A stretch of 13,845 nt of DNA from CAYRHS01 sp964424125 (GTDB lineage: Bacteria; Actinomycetota; Acidimicrobiia; IMCC26256; JAOSJL01). Where the stretch lies: positions 1-13,845 of the forward strand of contig CAYRHS010000085.1 in NCBI GenBank assembly GCA_964424125.1, read 5' to 3'. The position numbers and the translations under genes are program-made. This document shows, piece after piece, positions 1 to 7,226 of the stretch; positions within the stretch are counted from its first letter, which is position 1; the number at the start of each line of letters is the position of its first letter. The notes under the pieces are model-generated. The model was not told the DNA's origin. It saw only the letters and a list, made by a program, of their open reading frames with translations, and did no database searches.

Positions 1-234
1 CTCGAGCTCGCCGGTCCCCCGCTTGATCGCCCGCTCGATGGTGTCGACCGGCACCGAGTTGTCCCGAGCCTTCTGCACCATCGTGCGCAGCGTCGGGTTC
101 GCATCGACGTCGCCGCCGCCTTGGCGAGCCGCGACCTCGATCTGCTTGATCAGCTTGGCGAAGAGCTTGCCGCGCGCCTTGTCGGCCGCGCCCTTCTTGT
201 GCTTGATCGAGTGCCACTTCGAATGCCCGCTCAT
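1..234 (-). CDS. YebC/PmpR family transcriptional regulator, N-terminal part (cut by window edge)
   Basis: The 78 visible residues begin MSGHSKWHSIKHKK and continue through GAADKARGKLFAKLIK and RAIKRGTG, the signature N-terminus of the YebC/TACO1 family. Members are usually about 240-250 aa, so roughly a third is present. Family members are cytoplasmic DNA-binding regulators, and some act as translation factors that relieve ribosome stalling. The ATG at 234-232 overlaps the pdxT stop in an ATGA arrangement, so it is probably translationally coupled to pdxT in a pdxS-pdxT-yebC operon. As I recall, M. tuberculosis also has a yebC homologue (Rv2603c) directly after pdxT. In other bacteria yebC often precedes ruvC, but what follows here lies outside the window. 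Family membership is certain; whether it regulates transcription or assists translation is not visible. Confidence 0.96.
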   Translation of the reverse strand, partial: MSGHSKWHSIKHKKGAADKARGKLFAKLIKQIEVAARQGGGDVDANPTLRTMVQKARDNSVPVDTIERAIKRGTGELE

Positions 235-815
235 GTGCCGATCCCGGTCAGGAAGTGTTGGTGCAACCGCAGGTCCTGCGCGAGCTCGGGATGGAACGCC
301 GCCCCCAGGACCGAGCCCTCACGCACGAGCACCGGTCGTTCGTCGTGCGAGGCGAGCACCTCGACGCGCTCGCCGAACCGCTCGATGACCGGTGCTCGGA
401 TGAACACACCCGGAAACGTACCGCCAGGGAGGCCGGTGACGCTCAGTGCCGCCTCGAAGGATGCCACCTGCGGGCCGTAGGCGTTGCGTCTGATCGCACA
501 ATCCAACATTGCGAGGTCGAGACCGTCGGCGTCGACCGACGCGGCATCGACGACCTCGCGCGCGACGAGGATGAGCCCCGCGCAGGTCGCGAGCGTCGGC
601 GTCCCCGCACGGAGGAGCGACCTGAGCGGACCGGCGACACCCGAGCTGGTGAGGAGCTGGCGCAGCACCGTCGACTCCCCACCCGGGAGCACGAGGGCGT
701 CGACACCGTCGAGGTGCTCCGGGAGGCGCACCGGCACCGCGTACGTGCCGAGCGCGTCGAAGGCCTCGAGGTGCTCCCGGAACGCGCCCTGGAGCGCGAG
801 GACGCCGACCTTCAC
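231..815 (-). CDS. pdxT: Pyridoxal 5'-phosphate synthase glutaminase subunit PdxT
   Basis: PdxT hydrolyses glutamine and passes ammonia to PdxS for de novo PLP synthesis (the DXP-independent route). The 194-aa product has the class I glutamine amidotransferase triad: Cys78 in TLATCAGLILVAR, and His175 and Glu177 in AAFHPEL. It also has the PdxT-typical LVLPGGEST (residues 41-49) and RNAYGPQVASFE (around 110-121). Length matches the family (about 190-200 aa). The start is GTG at 815-813, overlapping the pdxS stop as GTGA; the first residues, MKVGVLALQGAFREH, align with the usual N-terminus, so this start is favoured. The 3' end overlaps yebC by 4 bp. Both overlaps suggest coupled translation and matched PdxS/PdxT dosage, as expected for subunits of one complex. 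No unusual or missing catalytic residue was seen. Confidence 0.97.
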   Translation of the reverse strand: MKVGVLALQGAFREHLEAFDALGTYAVPVRLPEHLDGVDALVLPGGESTVLRQLLTSSGVAGPLRSLLRAGTPTLATCAGLILVAREVVDAASVDADGLDLAMLDCAIRRNAYGPQVASFEAALSVTGLPGGTFPGVFIRAPVIERFGERVEVLASHDERPVLVREGSVLGAAFHPELAQDLRLHQHFLTGIGT

Positions 816-1702
816 CAGCCGCGATCGGCGAGCCGGAGCTCGAGGTCGGCAAGGTCGTCGCCGCGCATCGGCTCGCCCAACCCGCGCGACACCTTGGCCA
901 CGATCTCGGGATCCTCGAAGTGCGTGGTGGCCTCGACGATCGCCTTCGCCCGCGTCGCGGGATCCTCGCTCTTGAAGATCCCGCTGCCGACGAACGTGGC
1001 CTGGGCCCCGAGCTGCATCACGAGGGCCGCGTCGGCCGGCGTCGCGATCCCGCCCGCACAGAACAGCGGCACGGGGAGCTCACCTCGCTCCGCCACCTCG
1101 GCCACGAGCTCCACCGGCGCGCGCATCTCCTTGGCGGCCGCGAAACGCTCGGGTTCGTCGGCCACCGTGAGCCTCCGAATGTCGCCGAGGATCGACCGGA
1201 GGTGGCGGACCGCCTCGACGATGTTCCCGGTGCCGGCCTCACCCTTAGAACGGATCATCGCCGCGCCTTCGGAGATGCGCCGCAGCGCCTCACCGAGGTT
1301 CGTCGCGCCGCAGACGAAGGGCACCGTGAAGGCCCACTTGTCGACGTGATGGGCCTCGTCGGCCGGTGTGAGCACCTCGCTCTCGTCGACGTAGTCGACA
1401 CCGAGGGTCTGGAGGACCTGCGCTTCCGCGAAGTGACCGATCCGGCACTTGGCCATCACCGGGATCGTCACCGCGTCCTGGATGCGCTCGATCATCGACG
1501 GGTCGCTCATGCGCGCCACACCGCCGTCGCGGCGGATGTCGGCCGGGACACGTTCGAGCGCCATGACCGACACGGCGCCCGCGTCCTCGGCGATGCGGGC
1601 CTGCTCAGCCGTGACGACGTCCATGACGACGCCGCCCCGTAGCATCTCCGCGAGACCCCGCTTCACCCGTGCGGTCCCGGTCGTGCGGCTGTCGTCGTTC
1701 AC
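812..1702 (-). CDS. pdxS: Pyridoxal 5'-phosphate synthase lyase subunit PdxS
   Basis: PdxS condenses ribose 5-phosphate, glyceraldehyde 3-phosphate and ammonia into PLP; family members form a dodecameric TIM-barrel core with PdxT docked outside. The 296-aa product has the highly conserved VMDVVTAEQARIAEDAGA (residues 26-43, including Asp28), the first active-site lysine Lys85 in PVMAKCRIGHF, and the second, Lys153, in IRSKGEAGTGN. The FCAGGIATPADAAL and FVGSGIFKS phosphate-binding loops are also present. Length is normal. The start is GTG at 1702-1700. An ATG just upstream (1710) is out of frame and meets a stop at once. No Shine-Dalgarno is visible, and a -10-like TACGAT lies exactly six bases upstream, so leaderless translation is plausible. 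It is the first gene of the pdxS-pdxT-yebC overlap series. Confidence 0.98.
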   Translation of the reverse strand: MNDDSRTTGTARVKRGLAEMLRGGVVMDVVTAEQARIAEDAGAVSVMALERVPADIRRDGGVARMSDPSMIERIQDAVTIPVMAKCRIGHFAEAQVLQTLGVDYVDESEVLTPADEAHHVDKWAFTVPFVCGATNLGEALRRISEGAAMIRSKGEAGTGNIVEAVRHLRSILGDIRRLTVADEPERFAAAKEMRAPVELVAEVAERGELPVPLFCAGGIATPADAALVMQLGAQATFVGSGIFKSEDPATRAKAIVEATTHFEDPEIVAKVSRGLGEPMRGDDLADLELRLADRGW

Positions 1703-1708
1703 GCCTGC

Positions 1709-1714
1709 ATCGTA
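1709..1714 (-). promoter_or_regulatory. Candidate -10 element for leaderless pdxS transcript
   Basis: On the minus strand TACGAT (TANNNT) is followed by six bases and then the pdxS GTG. This would place the transcription start on the G of the start codon. No Shine-Dalgarno sequence precedes pdxS, which fits a leaderless mRNA, common in actinobacteria. The -35 region shows no convincing match. It lies in the 46-bp gap after the DUF3048 gene, so pdxS may have its own promoter in addition to read-through. The inference rests on motif and geometry only. Confidence 0.45.
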
Positions 1715-1748
1715 CCGGCACGCGTCGCCCGCCTTCGTGCCGATTGGG

Positions 1749-2795
1749 CTACGCAGGCGGCGCCGGCGCGCCCTCGACCTCGACGACGGTGCCGGCCTGG
1801 GGCAGGGCCACCCACGTCCGACCGGGGGTCAGGGAGACGGGCTGGCCCAGGAAGTCGGTCAGCGTGACCGGGGTCTCGAGGTCGGACCGGCTCCAGCCCC
1901 CCCGCAGGTATTCGCCCTGGCTCAGGACCCAGGCCTCGCCGCTCCCGACGAGCTGGGCCTCCGCTCCCTCCACGCCGGCGCCGCCCGCGTAGTCGACGAA
2001 GAGCACGACGACGTTCGTCGGCGTGATCGGGGTCCCGTCGGCGTCGGAGGTGGGCTCACCGTCGAAGGATCGGCTCCACCCGCCGGCGGACGCGTCCCAC
2101 TCGTAGCGGGCCGTACCGCTCCCGTACGGAATCGTGACCGCGGTGATCGGTTCCCCACCGAAATCGGAGCCATCGCCGAGATAGGTGAACAGTGCGGGTG
2201 GTGGCGCGTCCTGTGCCGCGAGCGGGAAGAGCTCGGCCGGACGCGCGTAGAGGTTGTGCGGGGCAGCCCGGGAGGAGTCGCGGAACATGGCCGGCTCCCC
2301 GGCGTTCTCGTCGACGTCCACGACCGGGGCTTCCCGGATCCGGGCGACGGCTTCGGGAACGCCGCCGGAATACGCGAACACGCCGCCGACCGGCCACACG
2401 ATCGACGGGTCGGTGAAGCGCACCGAGCGGACCGGCCCGACCGCCTCGGGCGCGTCCGAGTTGAACATTGCGAGGAATCGCGTCGTGCGGCCTTCGACGA
2501 TCTCCTCCCAGACGACGTCGGCCTGGGCGATGCCCGATTGCGGTCGCGCGTCGGGATGGTTGTCGATCTTGACCGAGAGGACGGGGCGGCTTAGCGCGAC
2601 GCCGTCGGGATCGGGAAGTCCGGTCAGGGGTGCGACGGGCTGGTGCGGCCCCGACGTCGAGCTCGTCGACTCGGCCGTCGCGCTCGCGTCGGTGGAACTG
2701 CCGCCGCACGCCGCACCGACCAACGTGAGCGCGACGACGACCACACCCGGCACGAGCACGCGGGATCGGGATCGGGCGAGTGCGCGTCGATGCAC
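1749..2795 (-). CDS. DUF3048 domain lipoprotein (YerB family)
   Basis: The 348-aa product opens with a basic stretch (RRALARSRSR), a hydrophobic segment (about residues 13-27) and a lipobox LVGAAC with Cys30. A Ser/Thr-rich tether follows, so it is predicted to be a lipid-anchored extracytoplasmic protein. The DUF3048 hallmarks are present: PLTGLPDPDG, RPVLSVKIDNHPDARPQSG (around 70-88), ADVVWEEIVEGRTTRF and VGPVRSVRFTD. A C-terminal DUF3048_C region follows (TNVVVLFVDY to TVTLTDF-like segments). The molecular function of the family is not established. The start is GTG 2795-2793, supported by GGAGG (complement of 2802-2806) six bases upstream. It lies 38 bp after htpX and 46 bp before pdxS, on the same strand. 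Its company with lemA and htpX suggests an envelope-maintenance role, by association only. Confidence 0.93.
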   Translation of the reverse strand: MHRRALARSRSRVLVPGVVVVALTLVGAACGGSSTDASATAESTSSTSGPHQPVAPLTGLPDPDGVALSRPVLSVKIDNHPDARPQSGIAQADVVWEEIVEGRTTRFLAMFNSDAPEAVGPVRSVRFTDPSIVWPVGGVFAYSGGVPEAVARIREAPVVDVDENAGEPAMFRDSSRAAPHNLYARPAELFPLAAQDAPPPALFTYLGDGSDFGGEPITAVTIPYGSGTARYEWDASAGGWSRSFDGEPTSDADGTPITPTNVVVLFVDYAGGAGVEGAEAQLVGSGEAWVLSQGEYLRGGWSRSDLETPVTLTDFLGQPVSLTPGRTWVALPQAGTVVEVEGAPAPPA

Positions 2796-2812
2796 TGGGT
2801 TCCTCCGGCGAT

Positions 2813-2830
2813 CAGACTGGGATCAGTCTG
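2813..2830. repeat. Perfect inverted repeat between htpX and DUF3048 gene
   Basis: CAGACTG (2813-2819), a 4-base loop, then CAGTCTG (2824-2830) form a 7-bp perfect stem. It begins 3 bases after the htpX stop on the minus strand and ends 6 bases before the GGAGG ribosome-binding site of the DUF3048 gene. There is no T-run, so it does not look like an intrinsic terminator. It could be an mRNA processing or stability element, or modulate translation of the downstream gene. The structure is seen directly; the role is inferred. Confidence 0.6.
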
Positions 2831-2833
2831 GCG

Positions 2834-3733
2834 CTACATCTCCTCGAGGATGCGGATGCGCTCCTCGAGCGGCGGGTGCGTCAGGAACAGCCGGTTGAGC
2901 CGAGCCTGCCCGTGCCCTTGCTCGTCGTCGAGCGGCGACTCGATCCAGAGCTGAGCCGTCGCCTTCGACGCCGAGTGGACGACCGTGCGATCGTCCTTCA
3001 GCTTCTGCAACGCCGAGATCAGCCCCGGAGGGTACCGAGTCAACTGGACCCCCGACGCATCGGCCAACAGCTCTCGTTTGCGGCTCACGGCGAACTGCAT
3101 GACGCGGGCGATGATGGGTGCGAGCACCAGCATCAAGAGCGCGAAGACGAGGAGCACCACCCCCACCGCTCCCCCGCCACCGTCCCGACGGCGCCCACCT
3201 CCGAGCCACATGAAGCGCACACCCAGATCGGCGAGGAGCGCGACGATCCCGACCATGGTCACGGCCAGGGTCGACACCAGGATGTCGTAGTTCTTGATGT
3301 GGCTGAGCTCGTGCGCGAGCACCCCGTCGAGCTCGACGCGGTTCATCTTCTCGAGCAGTCCCGTCGTGACCGCCACGGCCGCGTGCTTCGGGTTCCGACC
3401 GGTGGCGAAGGCATTCGGCGCGGGATCGTCGACGATGTAGAGCTTGGGTTTGGGCAACCCACCCGCGATGCAGAGACCTTCGACGAGGTTGTGGTATCGG
3501 GCGTACTCCTGGCGCGGCGCGGGCCGGGCCCGACTGACGGCGAGCGCGACCGAATCGGACTTCCAGTAGGCGCCCCACACCATGAACATCACGATGACGA
3601 ACGCGACGACGATCCAGACCGGGCCGTAGCCGAAGACGAAGTCGAAGGCGGTGACGAGACCCACGACGAGCACGACGAAGCCCGCCATCAACAGGATCGT
3701 CTTGCGCTTGTTGGCCGCGATCTGCTCGTACAT
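2834..3733 (-). CDS. htpX: HtpX-family membrane zinc metalloprotease (M48B)
   Basis: HtpX is an inner-membrane protease that degrades misfolded membrane proteins. The opening YEQIAANKRKT is typical of the family. Two membrane spans lie at about residues 13-32 and 38-56. The zinc motif HELSH is at about 141-145 (ATG numbering), and the third ligand is the Glu in SRKRELLADASG (about 221). A further hydrophobic hairpin lies between them (about 150-210), interrupted by a GGGRRRDGGGG loop. The C-terminal THPPLEERIRILEEM ending is also family-like. I prefer ATG 3733, with GAGAG nine bases upstream (complement of 3743-3747), because a GTG two codons earlier (3739) leaves only three bases. About 299 aa is full length. 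It sits 65 bp after lemA on the same strand; lemA-htpX pairs are common across bacteria. Confidence 0.96.
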   Translation of the reverse strand: MYEQIAANKRKTILLMAGFVVLVVGLVTAFDFVFGYGPVWIVVAFVIVMFMVWGAYWKSDSVALAVSRARPAPRQEYARYHNLVEGLCIAGGLPKPKLYIVDDPAPNAFATGRNPKHAAVAVTTGLLEKMNRVELDGVLAHELSHIKNYDILVSTLAVTMVGIVALLADLGVRFMWLGGGRRRDGGGGAVGVVLLVFALLMLVLAPIIARVMQFAVSRKRELLADASGVQLTRYPPGLISALQKLKDDRTVVHSASKATAQLWIESPLDDEQGHGQARLNRLFLTHPPLEERIRILEEM

Positions 3734-3747
3734 CGTCACCCGCTCTC

Positions 3748-3786
3748 GGCGGCTCCGCCGCCAGCCACTCGGCCCGCCTCGGGCGG
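3748..3786. repeat. Two small GC hairpins in the lemA-htpX gap
   Basis: GGCGGC (3748-3753), TCC, GCCGCC (3757-3762) is a 6-bp perfect stem with a 3-base loop. CCGCC (3774-3778), TCG, GGCGG (3782-3786) is a second, 5-bp stem. Both lie between the lemA stop (3799) and the htpX start. There is no T-run, so termination is unlikely; they may stabilise the lemA mRNA 3' end or set the lemA:htpX ratio. In such GC-rich sequence short stems also arise by chance. Confidence 0.35.
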
Positions 3787-3798
3787 CGCCCGGTCAGG

Positions 3799-4350
3799 TC
3801 AGAACTGGACCTGCACGGGGCCGGTGCTCTCCGCGTCGGCCTCGAAGTACTCGCGCGGGCCGAAGTTGAACATCCCCGCCATGACGTTGGCCGGGAAGCT
3901 CTGGATGCGCGTGTTGTACTTCAACACGCTGTCGTTGAAGAACTGGCGCGCGTAGGCGATACGGTCCTCGGTGGAGGTCAGCTCCTCCTGGAGGCTCAGG
4001 AAGTTCTGGTTCGCCTTCAGGTCGGGGTAGGCCTCGGCCACCGCGAACAGCGACTTCAACGCACCTTCCAGAACGTTCTCGGCATTCGCCTGCTCGCGCA
4101 CTCCCTGCGCGCCGATCGCGTCGGCCCGAGCTCGGGTGACGGCCTCGAACGTGCCTCGCTCGTGCGCCGCGTAGCCCTTGACCGTCTCGACCAGGTTGGG
4201 AATGAGGTCGTAGCGACGCTTCAGCTGGACGTCGATCTGGGACCAGGCGTTGTCGACCCGGTTCCGGTCCCGGACGAGCCGGTTGTACATGGCCACGACG
4301 AGGAGGCCGAGGACGACGACGATGGCCACGACCACGATGACGGCGATCAC
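3799..4350 (-). CDS. lemA: LemA family membrane-anchored protein
   Basis: The 183-aa product has one N-terminal membrane helix (about residues 2-21, rich in I/V/A/L). The LemA core follows: YNRLVRDRNRVDNAWSQID, then LKRRYDLIPNLVETVKGYA (about 43-61), ANQNFLSLQEELTSTEDRIA and YNTRIQSFPANVMAGMF. These features and the length (about 185 aa) are diagnostic. LemA proteins expose a short N-terminus outside and a helical cytoplasmic domain; the biochemical function is unknown, though they often neighbour HtpX or envelope proteins. The start is GTG 4350-4348 with a textbook AGGAGG (complement of 4357-4362) six bases upstream. A -10-like TACAAT lies at 4394-4389. It is the first gene of a probable lemA-htpX-DUF3048 transcript. 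Confidence 0.97.
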   Translation of the reverse strand: MIAVIVVVAIVVVLGLLVVAMYNRLVRDRNRVDNAWSQIDVQLKRRYDLIPNLVETVKGYAAHERGTFEAVTRARADAIGAQGVREQANAENVLEGALKSLFAVAEAYPDLKANQNFLSLQEELTSTEDRIAYARQFFNDSVLKYNTRIQSFPANVMAGMFNFGPREYFEADAESTGPVQVQF

Positions 4351-4388
4351 GAACGGCCTCCTGGAAGGGGTTCCGAAGCGACGCGGCC

Positions 4389-4394
4389 ATTGTA
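4389..4394 (-). promoter_or_regulatory. Candidate -10 element of lemA promoter
   Basis: On the minus strand, TACAAT matches the sigma-70 -10 consensus at five of six positions. It lies about 38 bp before the lemA GTG, leaving a leader of about 30 bases that includes the AGGAGG site. No good -35 hexamer stands 16-18 bp upstream, which is common for actinobacterial promoters. It is an unusually AT-rich hexamer in a very GC-rich gap. Confidence 0.55.
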
Positions 4395-4432
4395 CGGGGA
4401 GCGGCGTCCGGCGCCGACCCGGAGGTCACGAC

Positions 4433-4461
4433 GGAACGCCCCGCGGTCTCGGGAGCGCTTC
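4433..4461 (-). terminator. Imperfect hairpin after pimA, weak terminator candidate
   Basis: Immediately after the pimA stop on the minus strand, a 10-base arm (4461-4452) can pair with a second arm (4442-4433) around a 9-base loop, with one mismatch and two G-U pairs. No T-tract follows, so if it terminates transcription it would be as a non-canonical GC hairpin. It is placed where separation from the lemA promoter would be expected. Confidence 0.3.
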
Positions 4462-4466
4462 TGCGC

Positions 4467-5549
4467 TCAGCGCGCGGCCGCCGGAACCGAGACCGACCGG
4501 TAGAGCTCGAGGAACCGACCCGCCAGGCGGTCCATCGCGAACTCGTCCGCCCGGCGGTACCCGGCGGCCACCAGGCGCGCCGCCAGCCCCGGATCCCGGA
4601 GCAACGCGTCGATCGCGTCGCGCAACGCTGCGGCATCGTTGGGCGGCACGAGCACGGCCTCGCGACCGGCGCGGGCGACGTTCCGGTAGCCCTGGATGTC
4701 ACTGGCCACCACGGGAGTCCCCGCCGCCATGGCCTCGACGAGCACGATGCCGAACGACTCGCCGGAGACCGATGGCGCGCAGAAGACCGACGCGCCGCGA
4801 AGCCGGCGCGAGCGCTCGGCGTCCGGAATTCGTCCCAACCATTCGACCCCGGGACCGGAACGGGCGCGCAGCACGCCCGTCTCGGGACCGTCACCGGCCA
4901 CCCAGAGGTCGGCGACGTCGTGGAGCCCCTCGTGGGCCCGGAGGAGCACCGCGAGGCCCTTCCGGGGCTCGTGCCGTCCCACGAAGCACAGCGCGGGCCG
5001 TTCCGCCGGCCAGGGATCGGCCGTAGCGAAGCGTTCGACCTCGACGCCGTTCGGCAAGACCACGTACTCGCCTCCGAGATGGCGGCCCGCGGCCGTCGCC
5101 GCGGCGTCGGAAACGGCGGTGCGAGCCGCCAGGCGGCGCCCTGCCTTCCTGGCCATCGGCTCGAACAGCGAGTACGCGCGGCTCAGATCACCCGAGGCGT
5201 GGAACGTGCCCACCATGGGCTTCCGACTCTCGAGCAGCGTGGAGAGCGTCGGGCCGGGAACGAACGGCTCGTGCAAGTGCACGACATCGGGGTCGAGGTG
5301 CGCGAGCGCGTCACGCGTCCGTCGGGCCACGGCCGGGCCCGGCGCGATGGCCGCGATCGAGCCGTTCGACTCGACCTCCTTCGTCCGTCCGACGGTGACC
5401 ACGCCGGGTTCGGGGGGCGGGCCGTCGCACGGACCCACCACTCGGGCGTCGACGCCGCGTGCCCGCAACGAACGCGCCAGCCCGAGCACCTGGCCCTGGA
5501 CACCGCCCGGCGTCGAGAGCGAGTACGGGCAGACCACCGCCACCCTCAC
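4467..5549 (-). CDS. pimA: GT4 glycosyltransferase, PimA-like phosphatidylinositol mannosyltransferase
   Basis: PimA transfers the first mannose from GDP-mannose to position 2 of the inositol in phosphatidylinositol, on the inner face of the plasma membrane. The 360-aa product is a GT-B fold, GT4 enzyme. It starts with a PimA-like VCPYSLSTPGGVQGQVL (residues 6-22). Other matches are a GTFHASGD region with His117 (PimA His118 equivalent), FVGRHEPRKGLAVLL (189-203) with the basic donor-site residues, and the EX7E motif ESFGIVLVE (Glu264, Glu272). The start is GTG 5549, overlapping the upstream acyltransferase stop as GTGA. The frame is open further upstream, but the family N-terminus begins here. 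It is third in a pgsA-acyltransferase-GT operon, the same order as in mycobacteria, which makes PimA much likelier than another GT4. Acceptor specificity is inferred. Confidence 0.9.
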   Translation of the reverse strand: MRVAVVCPYSLSTPGGVQGQVLGLARSLRARGVDARVVGPCDGPPPEPGVVTVGRTKEVESNGSIAAIAPGPAVARRTRDALAHLDPDVVHLHEPFVPGPTLSTLLESRKPMVGTFHASGDLSRAYSLFEPMARKAGRRLAARTAVSDAAATAAGRHLGGEYVVLPNGVEVERFATADPWPAERPALCFVGRHEPRKGLAVLLRAHEGLHDVADLWVAGDGPETGVLRARSGPGVEWLGRIPDAERSRRLRGASVFCAPSVSGESFGIVLVEAMAAGTPVVASDIQGYRNVARAGREAVLVPPNDAAALRDAIDALLRDPGLAARLVAAGYRRADEFAMDRLAGRFLELYRSVSVPAAAR

Positions 5550-6475
5550 GACGCGAGCACCGCCGCCGGAGGTCGGGCCACGTCCTCGCGGTCGCTGGGC
5601 CAGTTCGGTTGCATCAGGTGCCACTGCTCGGGAGCGACGCGCACGAGCCGCTCGAACTCGGAGGCCAGTCGTTGCGTGACCCTGGCGACGTCGTCGGCGA
5701 GCCGCCCCGTGCGCGCGGTGTCGAGCGGTGGTCTCACGACCGCATGATGGCCGCCGCGTGGCGTGAAGTACACCGCCGCGGGAAGGAGTGCGGCTCCGGT
5801 GCGAAACGCGAGCATCGCCGGCCCCTTCGGGAGCGTGGTGCGCTCACCGAAGAACTCGACCTCGACCCCGTCACGCGTCAGATCACGATCGCAGACGAGG
5901 CCGACGACCTCGCCGGCTCGGAGCGCCCGCAGCGTGGCCGGCCCCGCGTCTGGGCCCAGGGCGACGACCTCGAGGCCCAGGGCCCGTCGGACCTCGACGA
6001 ACCAGTCGAAGAGCTCGGGCGGCTCCACGGGCTCGACCACGACGGTCACCCGGTGCCCGCGGGTCGTCATCCAGTAGCCGGCGGCCTCCCAACCCCCGAG
6101 GTGAGGGAGCGCGACGACGATGCCGCGTCCTCCGGCGGCCGCCTCCTCGACGTGCTCGAACCCATCGAAGGTGAGCGAGTCGACGAACCGTTGTGGCTGG
6201 TGCGGGAGCTGGAAGAGCTCGAGCCAGTACCGCCCGTACGACTCGAACGCCTCGGTCACGGACCGTTCGAGGGCGGCGCGACTCCGAGTTCCCCCGTAGA
6301 CGCGCTCGAGGTTGCGTCGGACGAGTCGACGTCGCTCGGGCGTGGCCAGCGACACAGCGCGACCGACGATTCTGGCGGTCTGCTCGCCCAGGGAGGGCGG
6401 GAGCGCCCGTGCCACCCCGGCACTGGCTCGGTACGCGAGGTAGGCGAGGCGATGCCCGTCGGAACGCCCGACCAC
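5546..6475 (-). CDS. Phosphatidylinositol mannoside acyltransferase, PatA-like (LpxL/HtrB superfamily)
   Basis: PatA acylates the 2-linked mannose of PIM on the cytoplasmic side of the membrane. The 309-aa product carries the HX4E acyltransferase motif of this superfamily, His125 to Glu130 in LPHLGGWEAAG. It also has CDRDLTRDGVEVEFFGE (195-211), corresponding to the PatA segment with the second catalytic Glu, then LPKGPAMLAFRTGAALLP (215-232) and a terminal PEQWHLMQPNWPSD. No cleavable signal is obvious; the N-terminus YLAYRASAGVARALP is weakly hydrophobic and amphipathic, fitting peripheral membrane association. The start is GTG 6475-6473, one base after the pgsA stop; the frame is open upstream, but homology begins near here. 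The 3' end overlaps pimA by 4 bp. PIM-specific activity rests mainly on the flanking pgsA and pimA genes. Confidence 0.9.
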   Translation of the reverse strand: MVGRSDGHRLAYLAYRASAGVARALPPSLGEQTARIVGRAVSLATPERRRLVRRNLERVYGGTRSRAALERSVTEAFESYGRYWLELFQLPHQPQRFVDSLTFDGFEHVEEAAAGGRGIVVALPHLGGWEAAGYWMTTRGHRVTVVVEPVEPPELFDWFVEVRRALGLEVVALGPDAGPATLRALRAGEVVGLVCDRDLTRDGVEVEFFGERTTLPKGPAMLAFRTGAALLPAAVYFTPRGGHHAVVRPPLDTARTGRLADDVARVTQRLASEFERLVRVAPEQWHLMQPNWPSDREDVARPPAAVLAS

Positions 6476-6476
6476 C

Positions 6477-7193
6477 TCAGGGCCGGGTGCGGCGGGGAGA
6501 GCGGGTGCGCTCGGACCGCCGGCGAGATCCCGCCGGCCTGCGCGCCTCCCACCACTGTCGCAGCGTGTCCCGGTCGCCCGTCGTGCCCCGCCGACGCAGC
6601 CGAACGCGGGGGGTACGCGGGGGCCCCGCCTGGCGCCAGACCATGACGAATCGGTGGAGGGTGGTCCAAGCGCCCAGCACCAGCATGATCCAGAGCACCG
6701 GGACGAGGACGTCGAACGCGAGCCCGACCCCGAGGAGGATGAGGCGTTCGGCCCGCTCGAGGAGGCCACCCTTGGCGGTGAAGCCGAGGGCCTCACCCTT
6801 GGCGCGCTCGTAGGAGATCGTGGCCGAGACCGCCGCCACGGCGAACGCGAGCACGGGGAGGTACGGGCTCTGGTCGGCCAGGTACCAGGCAACGCCGCCC
6901 AACAGGAGCGCATCGGAGACGCGGTCGGCGACCGAGTCGAAGAACGAGCCGCGGGGCCCCGCGTTGCCACTGCCTCGCGCCACCGTGCCGTCGAGCACGT
7001 CGAGCAACCCGCTCGCGACTACGCCGAGGACCGCCCACCAGAGTCGGCCGGTCGCGATCAACCACGCGGTCACCACGGAGGCGACGAGCCCGGCGATGGT
7101 GAGAACGTTGGCGCTGACACCCAGGCGTCGCAGACCCGTGCCGACCGGCGTCAATCCTCGCTGCACCCCGTCGCGCAGCCGTCGGTCGAGCAT
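6477..7193 (-). CDS. pgsA: CDP-alcohol phosphatidyltransferase, probable phosphatidylinositol phosphate synthase
   Basis: The protein has the full CDP-alcohol phosphotransferase signature DX2DGX2ARX8GX3DX3D: DVLDGTVAR, then GSFFDSVAD, with catalytic Asp65, Asp68, Asp86 and Asp90 (ATG numbering). Several membrane helices surround it (about 30-50, 55-67, 95-125, 148-175). In actinobacteria with this gene order the enzyme joins CDP-diacylglycerol and inositol 1-phosphate to give phosphatidylinositol phosphate, the PimA precursor. The C-terminal 50 residues are strongly basic (RRSERTRSPRRTRP), which is longer and more charged than I expect. I choose ATG 7193 because GAGGAG stands seven bases upstream; a GTG at 7208 is in frame but lies over that site. 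The product is 238 aa. First gene of the lipid operon. Glycerol-phosphate specificity cannot be excluded by sequence alone. Confidence 0.92.
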   Translation of the reverse strand: MLDRRLRDGVQRGLTPVGTGLRRLGVSANVLTIAGLVASVVTAWLIATGRLWWAVLGVVASGLLDVLDGTVARGSGNAGPRGSFFDSVADRVSDALLLGGVAWYLADQSPYLPVLAFAVAAVSATISYERAKGEALGFTAKGGLLERAERLILLGVGLAFDVLVPVLWIMLVLGAWTTLHRFVMVWRQAGPPRTPRVRLRRRGTTGDRDTLRQWWEARRPAGSRRRSERTRSPRRTRP

Positions 7194-7200
7194 CACATCA

Positions 7201-7206
7201 CTCCTC
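7201..7206 (-). promoter_or_regulatory. Shine-Dalgarno site deciding the pgsA start
   Basis: GAGGAG on the minus strand, seven bases before ATG 7193. Its presence argues against the in-frame GTG at 7208, whose codon lies on top of this site. Confidence 0.7.
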
Positions 7207-7226
7207 ACGCGCGCTCGGACGCGGGT

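Noticed and set aside
255..1349. 364-codon plus-strand open frame over pdxT and pdxS
   Set aside because: It is antisense to two catalytically complete genes, and the composition is that of a shadow frame.
2780..3955. 391-codon plus-strand open frame over htpX and the lemA end
   Set aside because: It is antisense to htpX; its His/Glu/Asp-rich sequence is typical of a complementary frame.
3794..4894. Minus-strand open frame running from pimA into lemA in a third frame
   Set aside because: It crosses two real genes out of frame and is Arg/Pro/Ser-rich, with no family features.
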